A stretch of 64,000 nucleotides of DNA from Jiangella ureilytica (lineage in GTDB: Bacteria > Actinomycetota > Actinomycetes > Jiangellales > Jiangellaceae), in contig NZ_SMKL01000004.1 of assembly GCF_004348545.1 (NCBI RefSeq), forward strand, positions 62,001 through 126,000, read 5' to 3'. Below the pieces are notes generated by a model. The model was not told the DNA's origin. It saw only the letters and a program-made list of their open reading frames with translations, and ran no database searches. The translations under genes were made by a program, and so were the position numbers. Positions 1 through 7,821 of the stretch are shown here, in pieces. Each line of letters begins with the position of its first letter. Positions within the stretch are counted from its first letter, which is position 1.

Positions 1-498
1 GCGCTGGTCGACCAGGCCGACCCGCAGACCGTGCTGTCGAACTTCGTGGACCTCGCCGATGCGTCGAAGTCGGTCATCACCACCGACATCCCGCAGCAGG
101 ACCTCGCCAACCTCGTCGGGCTGGCGATGAAGGCGAAGGACCAGGACATCACGTCGCTGCAGTTCGTGCCGCCGCTCATCGTGCCGGCCGACCCCGACAT
201 CGGCCTCATCCACGACGAGGTCGACGCGCTGCTCGACGGCGACGCGAAGCCGGCCCCGTCGGAGTCGGCCCCGTCGGAGTCGTCCGCGGAGTCGGAGGAG
301 CAGCCGGCGGACGAGCCGGCCGAGCAACCGGCCGGCGAGCCGAGCGAGGACCGGCCGAGCGAGGACCGGCCGAGCGAGGACCGGCCGAGCGACGAGTCGA
401 GCGAGGAACCGGACGACGAACCCCGCGACGAGCCGAGCCAGGACGAGGACGACCCGGCGGACCCGGTCGAGATGTCGTCGGCCTGCTCCTACGAGTAG
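1..498 (+). CDS. LytR-CpsA-Psr (LCP) family protein, C-terminal part
   Basis: The frame is open from base 1, so the 5' end lies outside the window; 165 codons are visible. The segment NFVDLADASKSVITTDIP followed by FVPPLIVPADPDIGLIHDEV resembles the end of the LCP catalytic domain of actinobacterial proteins, which transfer undecaprenyl-linked glycans to peptidoglycan or arabinogalactan outside the membrane. After about residue 80 the chain turns into an acidic Pro/Ser/Glu tail with a PSEDR repeat. The catalytic core and the N-terminal membrane anchor are not visible, so the family call rests on the last ~80 domain residues and on the glycan-assembly genes that follow. The acidic tail would lie outside the cell. 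Confidence 0.65.
   Translation, partial: ALVDQADPQTVLSNFVDLADASKSVITTDIPQQDLANLVGLAMKAKDQDITSLQFVPPLIVPADPDIGLIHDEVDALLDGDAKPAPSESAPSESSAESEEQPADEPAEQPAGEPSEDRPSEDRPSEDRPSDESSEEPDDEPRDEPSQDEDDPADPVEMSSACSYE
340..384 (+). repeat. 15-bp in-frame tandem repeat in the LCP tail
   Basis: Three consecutive copies of CCGAGCGAGGACCGG encode PSEDR three times, followed by a diverging fourth copy (PSDES). The period is a multiple of three, so copy-number change would lengthen or shorten the acidic tail without breaking the frame. Confidence 0.9.
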
Positions 499-663
499 CC
501 GGCGGCCGGGCCCGGCGGGTGCGCGGGCTCGCCGCAGGACCTCGTCGACGGACGGCGGGCGCTCGCGAGGACGACGCATGACGAAGCGAAGAGGCTGCCG
601 GGGAGACCGCGCAGTGGATCATCGGGTGCGAGACGGCGGGCACCGGGTAAGGTGCTCGCCGAC

Positions 664-1755
664 ATGAACGCCGCCGAACCCTTCCGTACCGGCCGGCCGA
701 CCACGCCCGACGAGCGCGTGTGGCCGGCCGTCTCGGTCATCATGCCCGTACTCGACGAGGAGCGGCACCTGGCCGAGGCCGTCGCCGGCGTGCTCGCCCA
801 GGAGTACCCGGGCGAGCTCGAACTGGTGCTCGCGCTGGGCCCGTCCCGCGACCGCACCGACGACATCGCGCGCGAGCTGGCCGCCGCCGACCCGCGCATC
901 CGGCTGGTGCCCAACCCGGCCGGCCGCACCCCCGCGGGCCTCAACGCCGCGCTGGGCGTCGCCCGGCACGGCGTGGTCGTGCGGGTCGACGGGCACGGCG
1001 TGCTGTCCGACCACTACATCCGCACCGCCGTCGCCGAGCTGGAGCGCACCGGCGCGGCCAACGTCGGCGGCATCATGAACGCCGAGGGGCAGACCGACTT
1101 CGAGCGGGCCGTCGCCTGGGCGTACACGTCGCCGTTCGGGCTGGGTGGCGCGAAGTTCCACCTGGGCGGGCGGGCCGGCCCCGCCGACACCGTCTATCTC
1201 GGGGTGTTCCGGCGCGAGGTCCTCGACCGGCTGGGCGGCTTCGACGAGCACTTCGTGCGGGCCCAGGACTGGGAGCTCAACTACCGCATCCGCGCCGCCG
1301 GCGAGACCGTCTGGTTCACGCCCGACCTCGTGGTCAGCTACCGGCCGCGGCCGAACCTGCGCGCACTGGCCCGGCAGTTCTTCAAGACCGGCCAGTGGCG
1401 GCGCGAGGTGGTCCGGCGCTACCCGGACACCGCGAACGTGCGCTATCTCGCCGCGCCGGCCGTCACGGTCGCCGTCGCCGCCGGGACGGTGGCCGGGATC
1501 GCCGGGCTCGTGGGGCCGTCGTGGCTGCTCGCCGGCTGGCTGGCGCCGGCCGGCTACGCGCTGGGCGTCGTCGGCGCCGCGGCGCTGGCCGGGCGCGGCC
1601 TGCCGGCGAAGGCCCGGGCCTGGCTCCCGCCGGTGCTCGCGACCATGCACCTGACCTGGGGCGCGGGGTTCATCGCCGGGTCCCGCGACGCCGCGCGGTC
1701 CCGCCGCGGCGCCCCGGCACCGGGTGCCGCAGCCGCGGAAGGACCGGCCACGTGA
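664..1755 (+). CDS. Family 2 glycosyltransferase with C-terminal membrane segments
   Basis: 363 aa. The GT2 fold starts near residue 23 (VSVIMPVLDEE), has the acidic metal-binding stretch VVRVDGHG near residue 108, and the acceptor-side motif QDWELNYR near residue 200. From about residue 260 to 330 two or three hydrophobic segments follow, so the enzyme is probably attached to the inner face of the membrane and acts on a lipid-linked glycan or on a precursor for one. ATG 664 is chosen over GTG 652 because AAGGTG at 649-654 is a suitable ribosome site for it. The stop overlaps the GTG of the next GT. DGH in place of the usual DXD is seen in a subset of GT2 enzymes. Sugar and acceptor cannot be read from sequence. 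Confidence 0.85.
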   Translation: MNAAEPFRTGRPTTPDERVWPAVSVIMPVLDEERHLAEAVAGVLAQEYPGELELVLALGPSRDRTDDIARELAAADPRIRLVPNPAGRTPAGLNAALGVARHGVVVRVDGHGVLSDHYIRTAVAELERTGAANVGGIMNAEGQTDFERAVAWAYTSPFGLGGAKFHLGGRAGPADTVYLGVFRREVLDRLGGFDEHFVRAQDWELNYRIRAAGETVWFTPDLVVSYRPRPNLRALARQFFKTGQWRREVVRRYPDTANVRYLAAPAVTVAVAAGTVAGIAGLVGPSWLLAGWLAPAGYALGVVGAAALAGRGLPAKARAWLPPVLATMHLTWGAGFIAGSRDAARSRRGAPAPGAAAAEGPAT

Positions 1756-2918
1756 AGGTCCTGATGCTCGTGCAGTCGCCGATCGCCGGCGACTCGCGCG
1801 TGCTCCGCGAGGCCGCGACGCTGACGGCCGAGGGGCACACGGTGCACATCGTGGGCCGCGACGTCCCCGAGGGCTTCGATCCCGGCGACGGCGTCACCGT
1901 CGAGTCGGTCACCCGGTCGCGCGGCATGCGCCCGCCCGGCACCCCCCGCGGGGCCGCGCTGACGTCGTCGTCGGGCCCCAGGGCGGTGGTGCGCCGGGCC
2001 GGGCGCTGGCTGCTGCTGCCCGAGCACCGCGAGCGCACCGAGCGGCGCTGGCGCGACGACGCGGCCAAGCTGCTGGCCGGGCGGCCGGCCCCCGACGTCG
2101 TGCACGCGCACGACTACAACACGCTCGGCCTGGGCGCCGAGCTGGCGGGACGGTGGTCGGCCCGGCTGGTCTACGACAGCCACGAGCTCTGGTTCGACCG
2201 CGGCCTGCCGGGCCGGCCCACACCGCTCGGCCGGCGGCGCGGGCGCCGCAAGGAGACCCGGCTGGCCGGAGGCGCCGAGGTGGTGCTCACCGTCAGCGAG
2301 GGCATCGCCACCCGGCTGCGGCAACGCGGCCTGCGTGACGTCCGGGTGGTCCGCAACACCTTCCCCATGGCCGGCAGCGAGCCGCCGGAGCTGCCCGACG
2401 CCCCGGCCGGCATCGCCTACGCCGGGCGCATCGGCCCCGGCCGCGACCTCGAGGCCGTCGTCGGCGCCGCCGCCCGGCTGGCGCCGCTGCGCACCGTCCT
2501 CGCCGGCCCGGCCGACCCGGGCTACGGTCTCGACCCCGCCGGCGTCGAGCTGCTGCCGCCGATGGCGCTGGCCGAAGTCGACCGGCTCTACCAGGAGGTG
2601 GGCGTGGCCGTCGTCACGCTCACCGACACCTGTGCGAACCACCGGCTGGCGCTGCCCAACAAGCTGTTCCACGCGGTCCGCGCGGGGGTGCCCGTGGTGG
2701 CCGCGAACCTGCCCGAGCTGCACGCCGTCGTCCTCCGCTACGGCCTCGGCCGCCTGTACCAGCCGGGCGATGCATCGTCGCTGGCCACGGCCGTGAAAGC
2801 GGTGGCGGCCGACTACACTGGACACGTCGAGGCGGTGCGCAAGGCACGACCCGAGCTGGCCTGGGAGCACGACTCCCGCGTACTCGCCGACGCGTACGCC
2901 GACCTGGAGGCGGAGTGA
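1752..2918 (+). CDS. Family 4 (GT-B) glycosyltransferase
   Basis: 388 aa. The GTG start overlaps the upstream stop (GTGA), indicating translational coupling with the GT2 gene. The N-terminal Rossmann half begins VLMLVQSPIAGDSRVLREA, with DVVHAHDYNTLG near residue 117 and VYDSHELWF near 141. The C-terminal half has VLTVSEGIATRL and the nucleotide-sugar-binding region NKLFHAVRAGVPVVAANLP near residue 303. The same landmarks (SRV, YDxHE, NKxFxxxxAGxPVV) occur in the GT4 modules at 9134 and 20636, so these are probably paralogues. Likely a cytosolic or membrane-peripheral sugar transferase of the surface glycan; the donor is unknown. Confidence 0.85.
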   Translation: MKVLMLVQSPIAGDSRVLREAATLTAEGHTVHIVGRDVPEGFDPGDGVTVESVTRSRGMRPPGTPRGAALTSSSGPRAVVRRAGRWLLLPEHRERTERRWRDDAAKLLAGRPAPDVVHAHDYNTLGLGAELAGRWSARLVYDSHELWFDRGLPGRPTPLGRRRGRRKETRLAGGAEVVLTVSEGIATRLRQRGLRDVRVVRNTFPMAGSEPPELPDAPAGIAYAGRIGPGRDLEAVVGAAARLAPLRTVLAGPADPGYGLDPAGVELLPPMALAEVDRLYQEVGVAVVTLTDTCANHRLALPNKLFHAVRAGVPVVAANLPELHAVVLRYGLGRLYQPGDASSLATAVKAVAADYTGHVEAVRKARPELAWEHDSRVLADAYADLEAE

Positions 2919-3045
2919 GATGGCCGACATCGTCTCATCCCGCCCACGGGTGCGTTGTTTCGTCAGAGTGTCGTCTACCCTTGACCCGATCCGGTGCGGA
3001 TCCAGTCGATCCGGCACCCGGCCGCGGTAGAAAGGCAAGCCTTCG

Positions 3046-3906
3046 ATGAACGCCACTCGTACCGACGAGGACTTCACCTCGTCGGTGCACGTGTACGAGC
3101 CGCACCGGGCCGGGCTGCCCCGGCTCAGGCCGTACATCCGCACCCTGTGGCAGCGCAGGCAGTTCGCCGCGGAGATGTCGCGGTCGAACATCCGGGCCGC
3201 GAACACCAACACGTTCTTCGGCCAGATCTGGCTGGTGCTCAACCCGCTGCTGCTGGCCTGCGTGTACTACGTGCTGATCACCATCCTGCGGGAGGATACC
3301 GGGGACGGGGCGGAGCGGTTCGTGCACCTGTGCGCCGGGCTGTTCGCCTTCTACTACTTCTCCGGCTGCCTGACGACCGGCGCGTCCAGCGTGGTGGGCG
3401 GCGGCAAGCTGCTGCTGAACATGTCGTTCCCGCGGCTGCTGCTGCCGCTGTCGGCGGTGCGCACGGCGTTCTTCCGGTTCCTGCCCACGCTGATCGTCTA
3501 CTTCCCGATCCACATCGCGTTCGGGCAGCCGCTGAGCTGGCAAATGCTGCTGGCGCCGATCTTCCTGCTCATGCTGACGGTGTTCGGCGCGGGCGCGGCG
3601 ATGATGTTCGCGACGCTGCAGGTCTACTTCCGCGACACCGCCAGCTTCCTGCCGTACTTCGTGCGCATGTGGCTGTACCTGTCGCCGGTGCTGTGGTTCG
3701 CTGAGGACGCGCCGGAGCGGTTCGAGCCGTTCATGATCTTCAACCCGCTGTACTCCCTGCTGGGTGGCTGGACCGACCTCATCGTCCGCGGGCAGATCCC
3801 CGACCTCTCGCTGTGGATCTTCGGCGCCGCCTGGGCGGTTGCCGCGGCGGTGGTGGGGAGCCTGTTCTTCATGTCGAGGGAGCGCGAGTTTGTCGTCCGT
3901 CTCTGA
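3046..3906 (+). CDS. wzm: ABC-2 type polysaccharide exporter, permease subunit
   Basis: 286 aa with about six hydrophobic segments, the usual size and topology of Wzm/TagG permeases. It carries the short cytosolic N-terminal helix before the first membrane span (LWQRRQFAAEMSRSNIRAAN) and the family stretch FFGQIWLVLNPLLLACVYY. The next gene, 10 bp downstream, is its ATPase, and a GT follows that, so the unit is a typical ABC-dependent glycan export module moving a lipid-linked polymer across the cytoplasmic membrane. AGAAAGG lies about 8 bases before the ATG. The 127-bp gap upstream may hold a promoter (TTGTTT at 2955, TACCCT at 2976), but the spacing of 15 is poor, so this is weak. Confidence 0.9.
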   Translation: MNATRTDEDFTSSVHVYEPHRAGLPRLRPYIRTLWQRRQFAAEMSRSNIRAANTNTFFGQIWLVLNPLLLACVYYVLITILREDTGDGAERFVHLCAGLFAFYYFSGCLTTGASSVVGGGKLLLNMSFPRLLLPLSAVRTAFFRFLPTLIVYFPIHIAFGQPLSWQMLLAPIFLLMLTVFGAGAAMMFATLQVYFRDTASFLPYFVRMWLYLSPVLWFAEDAPERFEPFMIFNPLYSLLGGWTDLIVRGQIPDLSLWIFGAAWAVAAAVVGSLFFMSREREFVVRL

Positions 3907-3916
3907 GGTTGGCGCC

Positions 3917-4702
3917 GTGACCACCACTTCGGCCGCCCCGAACGCCGTCGTCGTCGAGGACGTCTCGCTGACGTACCGCACCACGTTCGAGCGCGTCCCG
4001 ACGTTCAAGACCGCGATCGTGCGCTTCGGCCGCGGTGAACGCGCGGTCAAGGAGGTCAACGCGGTCCAGAACGTGTCGTTCGCGGTGCCGCACGGCAACG
4101 CCATCGGCATCATCGGCGCCAACGGTGCCGGCAAGTCCACGCTGATGCGCATGATCGCCGGCATCCTGCCGCCCACCAAGGGCCGCATCCAGGTCAACGG
4201 CCGCGTCAGCACGCTGCTCTCGCTCGGTGTCGGGTTCAACGCGGCGCTGTCCGGGCGCGAGAACGTCGTCCTGGGCGGGCTGGCCGCCGGCCTGAGCCGC
4301 AAGGAGATCCAGGAGCGCTACGAGGAGATCGCCGACTTCGCCGAGCTCGGCGAGTTCATCGACATGCCCATGCGCACGTACTCCTCGGGCATGTTCCAGC
4401 GGCTCGCGTTCTCCGTCGCCGTCCACATGGACCCCGACATCCTGCTCATCGACGAGGCGCTGTCGGCCGGCGACGCCAAGTTCAAGCAGAAGGCCGCGGC
4501 CAAGATGAAGGACCTGGTGACCAACGCGCGCACCATGTTCCTCGTCAGCCACGCCCTCAGCAGCGTCCGCGACCTCTGCAACGACGCCCTGTGGCTGCAC
4601 AAGGGCAAGCTGATGATGCGCGGCACCCCCAACGAGGTCATCGAGGCCTACAACACCTTCCTCAAGGTCGGCGAGGACGCCTTCACCCTCGAGGACCTCT
4701 GA
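3917..4702 (+). CDS. wzt: ABC polysaccharide exporter, ATPase subunit
   Basis: 261 aa. Walker A GANGAGKST lies near residue 67, the signature YSSGMFQRLAFS near 155, Walker B ILLIDEALS near 175 and the switch His in FLVSHALSS. The insertion VSTLLSLGVGFNAALSGREN is typical of Wzt/TagH-type ATPases. The protein stops soon after the ATPase core, so it lacks the C-terminal carbohydrate-binding domain of O-antigen Wzt proteins that recognise a terminal cap. GTG 3917 has GAGG at 3905-3908. An alternative TTG at 3890 with AGGGAG at 3877-3882 would add nine residues and overlap wzm. Works with the permease just upstream. Confidence 0.9.
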   Translation: MTTTSAAPNAVVVEDVSLTYRTTFERVPTFKTAIVRFGRGERAVKEVNAVQNVSFAVPHGNAIGIIGANGAGKSTLMRMIAGILPPTKGRIQVNGRVSTLLSLGVGFNAALSGRENVVLGGLAAGLSRKEIQERYEEIADFAELGEFIDMPMRTYSSGMFQRLAFSVAVHMDPDILLIDEALSAGDAKFKQKAAAKMKDLVTNARTMFLVSHALSSVRDLCNDALWLHKGKLMMRGTPNEVIEAYNTFLKVGEDAFTLEDL

Positions 4703-4705
4703 GCC

Positions 4706-5806
4706 GTGGGCGCACCACGTGTCGACGTCGCCATCGTGTCCGCCGGGCATGACGTCGCCGACGCGCGGCTGCACAAGATCAGCGCGGCGCTGCAGCGCGC
4801 CGGCCTGAGTGTCGAGCTCGCCGGGCTCGGTGAGGCGGCCGGCGGACCCGCCGGGGTCCGGGTCCGAACCACACAGCGCGGCGGCATGGCCCGCCGCGCT
4901 GTTCGCGCCGCGGTCCTGCCGTGGCGCAGCCGGGCCCGCGTCCTCATGACCGTCGACCCCGACGTCGTGCCCATGGCCCGCGCCGCGGCGTCCGTGCGCG
5001 GCTGCAAGGTCGTCGTCGACATCCACGAGGACTACGCCCGGCTGCTGTCCGACCGGTCCTGGGCGCGCGGCCTCATCGGCATCGGCGCCCGCATGATCGT
5101 CCACGCCAGCACCCGCCTCGCCGCGGGCGCCGACGTCACCGTCGTGGCCGACGACCACATCCCGCCGCACCAGGCCCGCCGCCGCCTCGTCGTCGAGAAC
5201 CTGCCCGACCTGCAGCTGCTCTCGCCCGGGCCGCCCGACGCCACCCCGCGCGCGGTCTACATCGGCGACCTGCGCGCCAGCCGCGGCCTGTTCGACATGG
5301 TCGACGCCGTCGCCGCCGCGCCCGCCTGGACGCTCGACCTCATCGGCCCCGTGGCCGCCGCAGACCGCGACGAGCTGTCCGCCCGGCTCATCCGCCCCGA
5401 CGTCGCCGGCCGGGTCGTGCTGCACGGCCGGCAGCCACCCGAGCGGGCCTGGCAGATCGCCCGTGGCGCCTGGGCCGGCCTGGTGTTCCTGCGCGAGACG
5501 CCGGCGTTCCGCGAGGCGATGCCGACCAAGCTCTACGAGTACCTCGCCAGCGGGCTGCCCGTGCTGTCCACGCCGCTCCCGCGGCAGACGTCGGTCATCA
5601 AGGAGTCCGGCGGCGGCGTGCTCATCGCCGGCCCGGCCGAGGCCGCCGAGGTGCTGCGCCGCTGGAGCGAAAGCCCCGAGGATCTCGAGGGCTACCGCAA
5701 GGCCGCCCGCGAGTGGACGGAGCGCAAGCTCAGTGAGCGCACGCCGTACGACCTGCTCGCCGAGACCATCGCCGAGATCCTCGCGCCTCGCGCCGCCACG
5801 CCCTGA
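4706..5806 (+). CDS. Family 4 (GT-B) glycosyltransferase
   Basis: 366 aa starting at GTG three bases after the wzt stop, so very likely in the exporter operon. The N-terminal half has VDVAIVSAGHDVADARLHKI and VVVDIHEDYARLL; the second half has AVYIGDLRASRGLFDMVDAV and the donor-binding region TKLYEYLASGLPVLSTPLP. Residues aligned with the EX7E motif fall around ETPAFREAMPTKLYE. Probably adds a sugar to the exported polymer on the cytosolic face. The C-terminal halves resemble those of the 1752 and 53514 proteins. Substrate unknown. Confidence 0.85.
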   Translation: MGAPRVDVAIVSAGHDVADARLHKISAALQRAGLSVELAGLGEAAGGPAGVRVRTTQRGGMARRAVRAAVLPWRSRARVLMTVDPDVVPMARAAASVRGCKVVVDIHEDYARLLSDRSWARGLIGIGARMIVHASTRLAAGADVTVVADDHIPPHQARRRLVVENLPDLQLLSPGPPDATPRAVYIGDLRASRGLFDMVDAVAAAPAWTLDLIGPVAAADRDELSARLIRPDVAGRVVLHGRQPPERAWQIARGAWAGLVFLRETPAFREAMPTKLYEYLASGLPVLSTPLPRQTSVIKESGGGVLIAGPAEAAEVLRRWSESPEDLEGYRKAAREWTERKLSERTPYDLLAETIAEILAPRAATP

Positions 5807-5865
5807 CTCCCTGCTCGGGCCGGCACCACGATCACCCGAGCCTCACCACGGTTGCAGGCGTCGTG

Positions 5866-5885
5866 CGGCACGAGATCTCGTGCCG
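5866..5885. terminator. Perfect 20-bp palindrome between convergent genes
   Basis: CGGCACGAGATCTCGTGCCG is a perfect palindrome in the 97-bp gap between the GT at 4706-5806 (+) and the gene ending at 5904 (-). The position fits a bidirectional terminator, although no T-run follows. A protein-binding site cannot be excluded. Confidence 0.45.
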
Positions 5886-5903
5886 AACGTGATCATCTCG
5901 GGG

Positions 5904-6419
5904 TCAGCGGGCGGTGAGCTCGCGGCCTGCGGCGGCGGCGCCGTTGAGAACGCGCGGGGCCGACGGACGGCGGGCGAGCTGCCAGCCGGCGCGGACGGCG
6001 CGGCTGTCGAGGACGACGACGAGGTCGGCGCCGGTGGCGGCGGCCAGGGCCTCGGGGTGCGACCGCAGCCGGGACCAGTACTGCGCCGCCAGCCGGGCGG
6101 CCTTGACCTGACGCACGAGCTTGCGCAGCCGCGAGACCGGCCGCCGCGCGGTCGCGGGAGCCGCGACCGGGTTCGGCGAAGCGTCCGGAACGGCTGAGGG
6201 AGCCGCCGCCGGCGGGACCGCCGCCGGCGGGACCGCGGCTGCCGCCGTCGCCGCCCGGCCGTTGAGCACGACGACCTGCGGCACGAGGTCGTCGACCGGG
6301 TCGAGCGGCGCCGACCAGGAGACCAGCGTGAGCTCGAGGTCGTCGCGGCCGAGGTCCTTCACGACGGCGGCCAGCTGGGCGCGCCCCAGTGTGGCGGTGC
6401 CGAGCAGCGTCACCTTCAC
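5904..6419 (-). CDS. Uncharacterised protein coupled to a glycosyltransferase
   Basis: 171 aa. GTG at 6419 overlaps the TGA of the upstream GT gene (GTGA), so the two are translationally coupled. I do not recognise the family. The N-terminal part (VKVTLLGTATLGRAQLAAVVKDL, then ELTLVSWSAPLDP) looks like the first beta-alpha-beta units of a Rossmann-like fold. A Pro/Ala-rich spacer with PPAAVPPAAAP follows, then a basic segment LRKLVRQVKAARLAAQYW, and the end LVVVLDSRAVRAGWQLARR resembles another beta-alpha unit. This could be a small accessory domain or a degenerate GT-B half that pairs with the upstream GT. Coding is supported by the overlap and by amino-acid composition outside the spacer. 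Confidence 0.6.
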   Translation of the reverse strand: MKVTLLGTATLGRAQLAAVVKDLGRDDLELTLVSWSAPLDPVDDLVPQVVVLNGRAATAAAAVPPAAVPPAAAPSAVPDASPNPVAAPATARRPVSRLRKLVRQVKAARLAAQYWSRLRSHPEALAAATGADLVVVLDSRAVRAGWQLARRPSAPRVLNGAAAAGRELTAR

Positions 6420-7786
6420 GGCGCCGCCTTGACGGTGACGGGGGCGCCGCGCAGCGCCTCGATGCGCGGGTCGAGCTGCAGGTCGCGCCGGTAGCCGGCG
6501 CCGAACGCGCGGGCCTGGGCGTGCTGCTCGGGGGTCGCGCTGCGGGCGGCGTCGGCGGCCGCGGCCAGGGCGGCGGCGACGGTGCCGGGCTCGAGGTCGG
6601 CGACGGGGAACCAGAGCGGATGGCCGCGCAGCACCTCGGTGGCCGCGTTGCCGGGCTCGTGGACGGAGACGACCGGCAGGCCCGTGGCGAGGTACTCGAA
6701 GACCTTGCCGCTGGTGACGTAGCGCCCGGCGCCGAGGATCAGCAGCAGCACGTCGAACTGCGCGTACGTGGCGGCGATGTCGGCCTTGCCCACCGGCCCG
6801 CGGTAGCTGACGCCGTCGGCCGCCGCGGCCTCGATGGTGGCCAGCAGGTCCGGCCGCGGCTGCCCGTAGAAGCCGAGGTAGCCATGGATGCGCGCCTCGG
6901 CTCCGGCCAGCGCCGCCTCGGTGGCGCGGCCGTGCTGCCAGCCACGGACGAACTCGGCCAGCGGGACCCTCGGGGTGACGGTGCCGACGTAGCCGAAGAC
7001 GACGGGGCCCTCGCCCAGCGGCGCCCGCTCGCCCGTGGGCGCCGGCGCGAGCTCGGGGTCGAAGCCGTTGGCGACGGTGTGCATCTTGGCGGCGTGCGCG
7101 GGGTAGAGCCGCCGGTGCCAGTCGCGGATGGGGTCGTTGACGAACCAGACCTCGCGGGCGCCGGCCACCAGCCTGCGCTCCCAGCGGGCGGCGCGGCTGC
7201 GCTCGGAGTGCAGCCGCTCGCCGCTGAACACGTCGAGCAGCCAGGCGTCGCGGTAGTCCATGACGTACGGGACGCCGTGCTTCTGGTGCAGCCGCCAGGC
7301 CGCGGTGAACGCGACGTGCGGGTTGGCGGTGGCGAGCACGAGGTCGACGGGGTCGGCGGCGTGGATGCGCTCGGCGGCGGCCTCGATGACCGGGCGCCAG
7401 GGGCCGTACCCGACCTCGGGGAACGGGACGGCGTCGCGGCGGGCCCGCAGCTTCGCCCAGAGGCGTGGGAAGCGGGCCCGGAACCGCGACCACTGCCGCA
7501 GATCGGGCTCGTGGATGGGCCAGGCGAACGGCACCCGTACCACCTCGACCGCGGGGTCGATGCGCTCCTCGAGAGTGGGATCAGTCCCCGTGAACCGGAC
7601 GAATGTGTCACGCTCTACCGTCAGCACCGTGACGCGCCAGCCCAGCCGGGCGAACCGGTTGGCCGTGGCGAGCACGCGGTAGACGCCGCCGCCCCGGCAG
7701 GGGGGAAACCCCCAGGCCACGTAGAGCAGGTGGGGCCGGTGGTCAGGGGGCGTGGCGGCCCGCCCCCGGCTGGCGTGCGTCATCAT
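6416..7786 (-). CDS. Family 4-like (GT-B) glycosyltransferase
   Basis: About 456 aa from the first of two adjacent ATGs (MMTHASRG). The N-terminal glycine-rich loop LYVAWGFPPCRGGGVYRV is typical of WbuB/WcaI-like GT4 enzymes. It is followed by VDLVLATANPHVAFTAA, VMDYRDAWLLD and, in the second half, VVFGYVGTVTP and the donor-binding stretch SGKVFEYLATGLPVVSVHEPG. A longer start at 7828 would overlap the divergent gene at 7822 and is not needed for the fold. The gene leads a two-gene unit with the small protein at 5904-6419. Likely a cytosolic glycan-assembly GT; donor unknown. Confidence 0.8.
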   Translation of the reverse strand: MMTHASRGRAATPPDHRPHLLYVAWGFPPCRGGGVYRVLATANRFARLGWRVTVLTVERDTFVRFTGTDPTLEERIDPAVEVVRVPFAWPIHEPDLRQWSRFRARFPRLWAKLRARRDAVPFPEVGYGPWRPVIEAAAERIHAADPVDLVLATANPHVAFTAAWRLHQKHGVPYVMDYRDAWLLDVFSGERLHSERSRAARWERRLVAGAREVWFVNDPIRDWHRRLYPAHAAKMHTVANGFDPELAPAPTGERAPLGEGPVVFGYVGTVTPRVPLAEFVRGWQHGRATEAALAGAEARIHGYLGFYGQPRPDLLATIEAAAADGVSYRGPVGKADIAATYAQFDVLLLILGAGRYVTSGKVFEYLATGLPVVSVHEPGNAATEVLRGHPLWFPVADLEPGTVAAALAAAADAARSATPEQHAQARAFGAGYRRDLQLDPRIEALRGAPVTVKAAP

Positions 7787-7821
7787 GTCACCGCACAGGC
7801 TACGACACCCGGAGGGTCCCC

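Noticed and set aside
1554-3242. 562-codon open frame on the minus strand
   Set aside because: Shadow across three real genes and a promoter gap; no fold or start signal.
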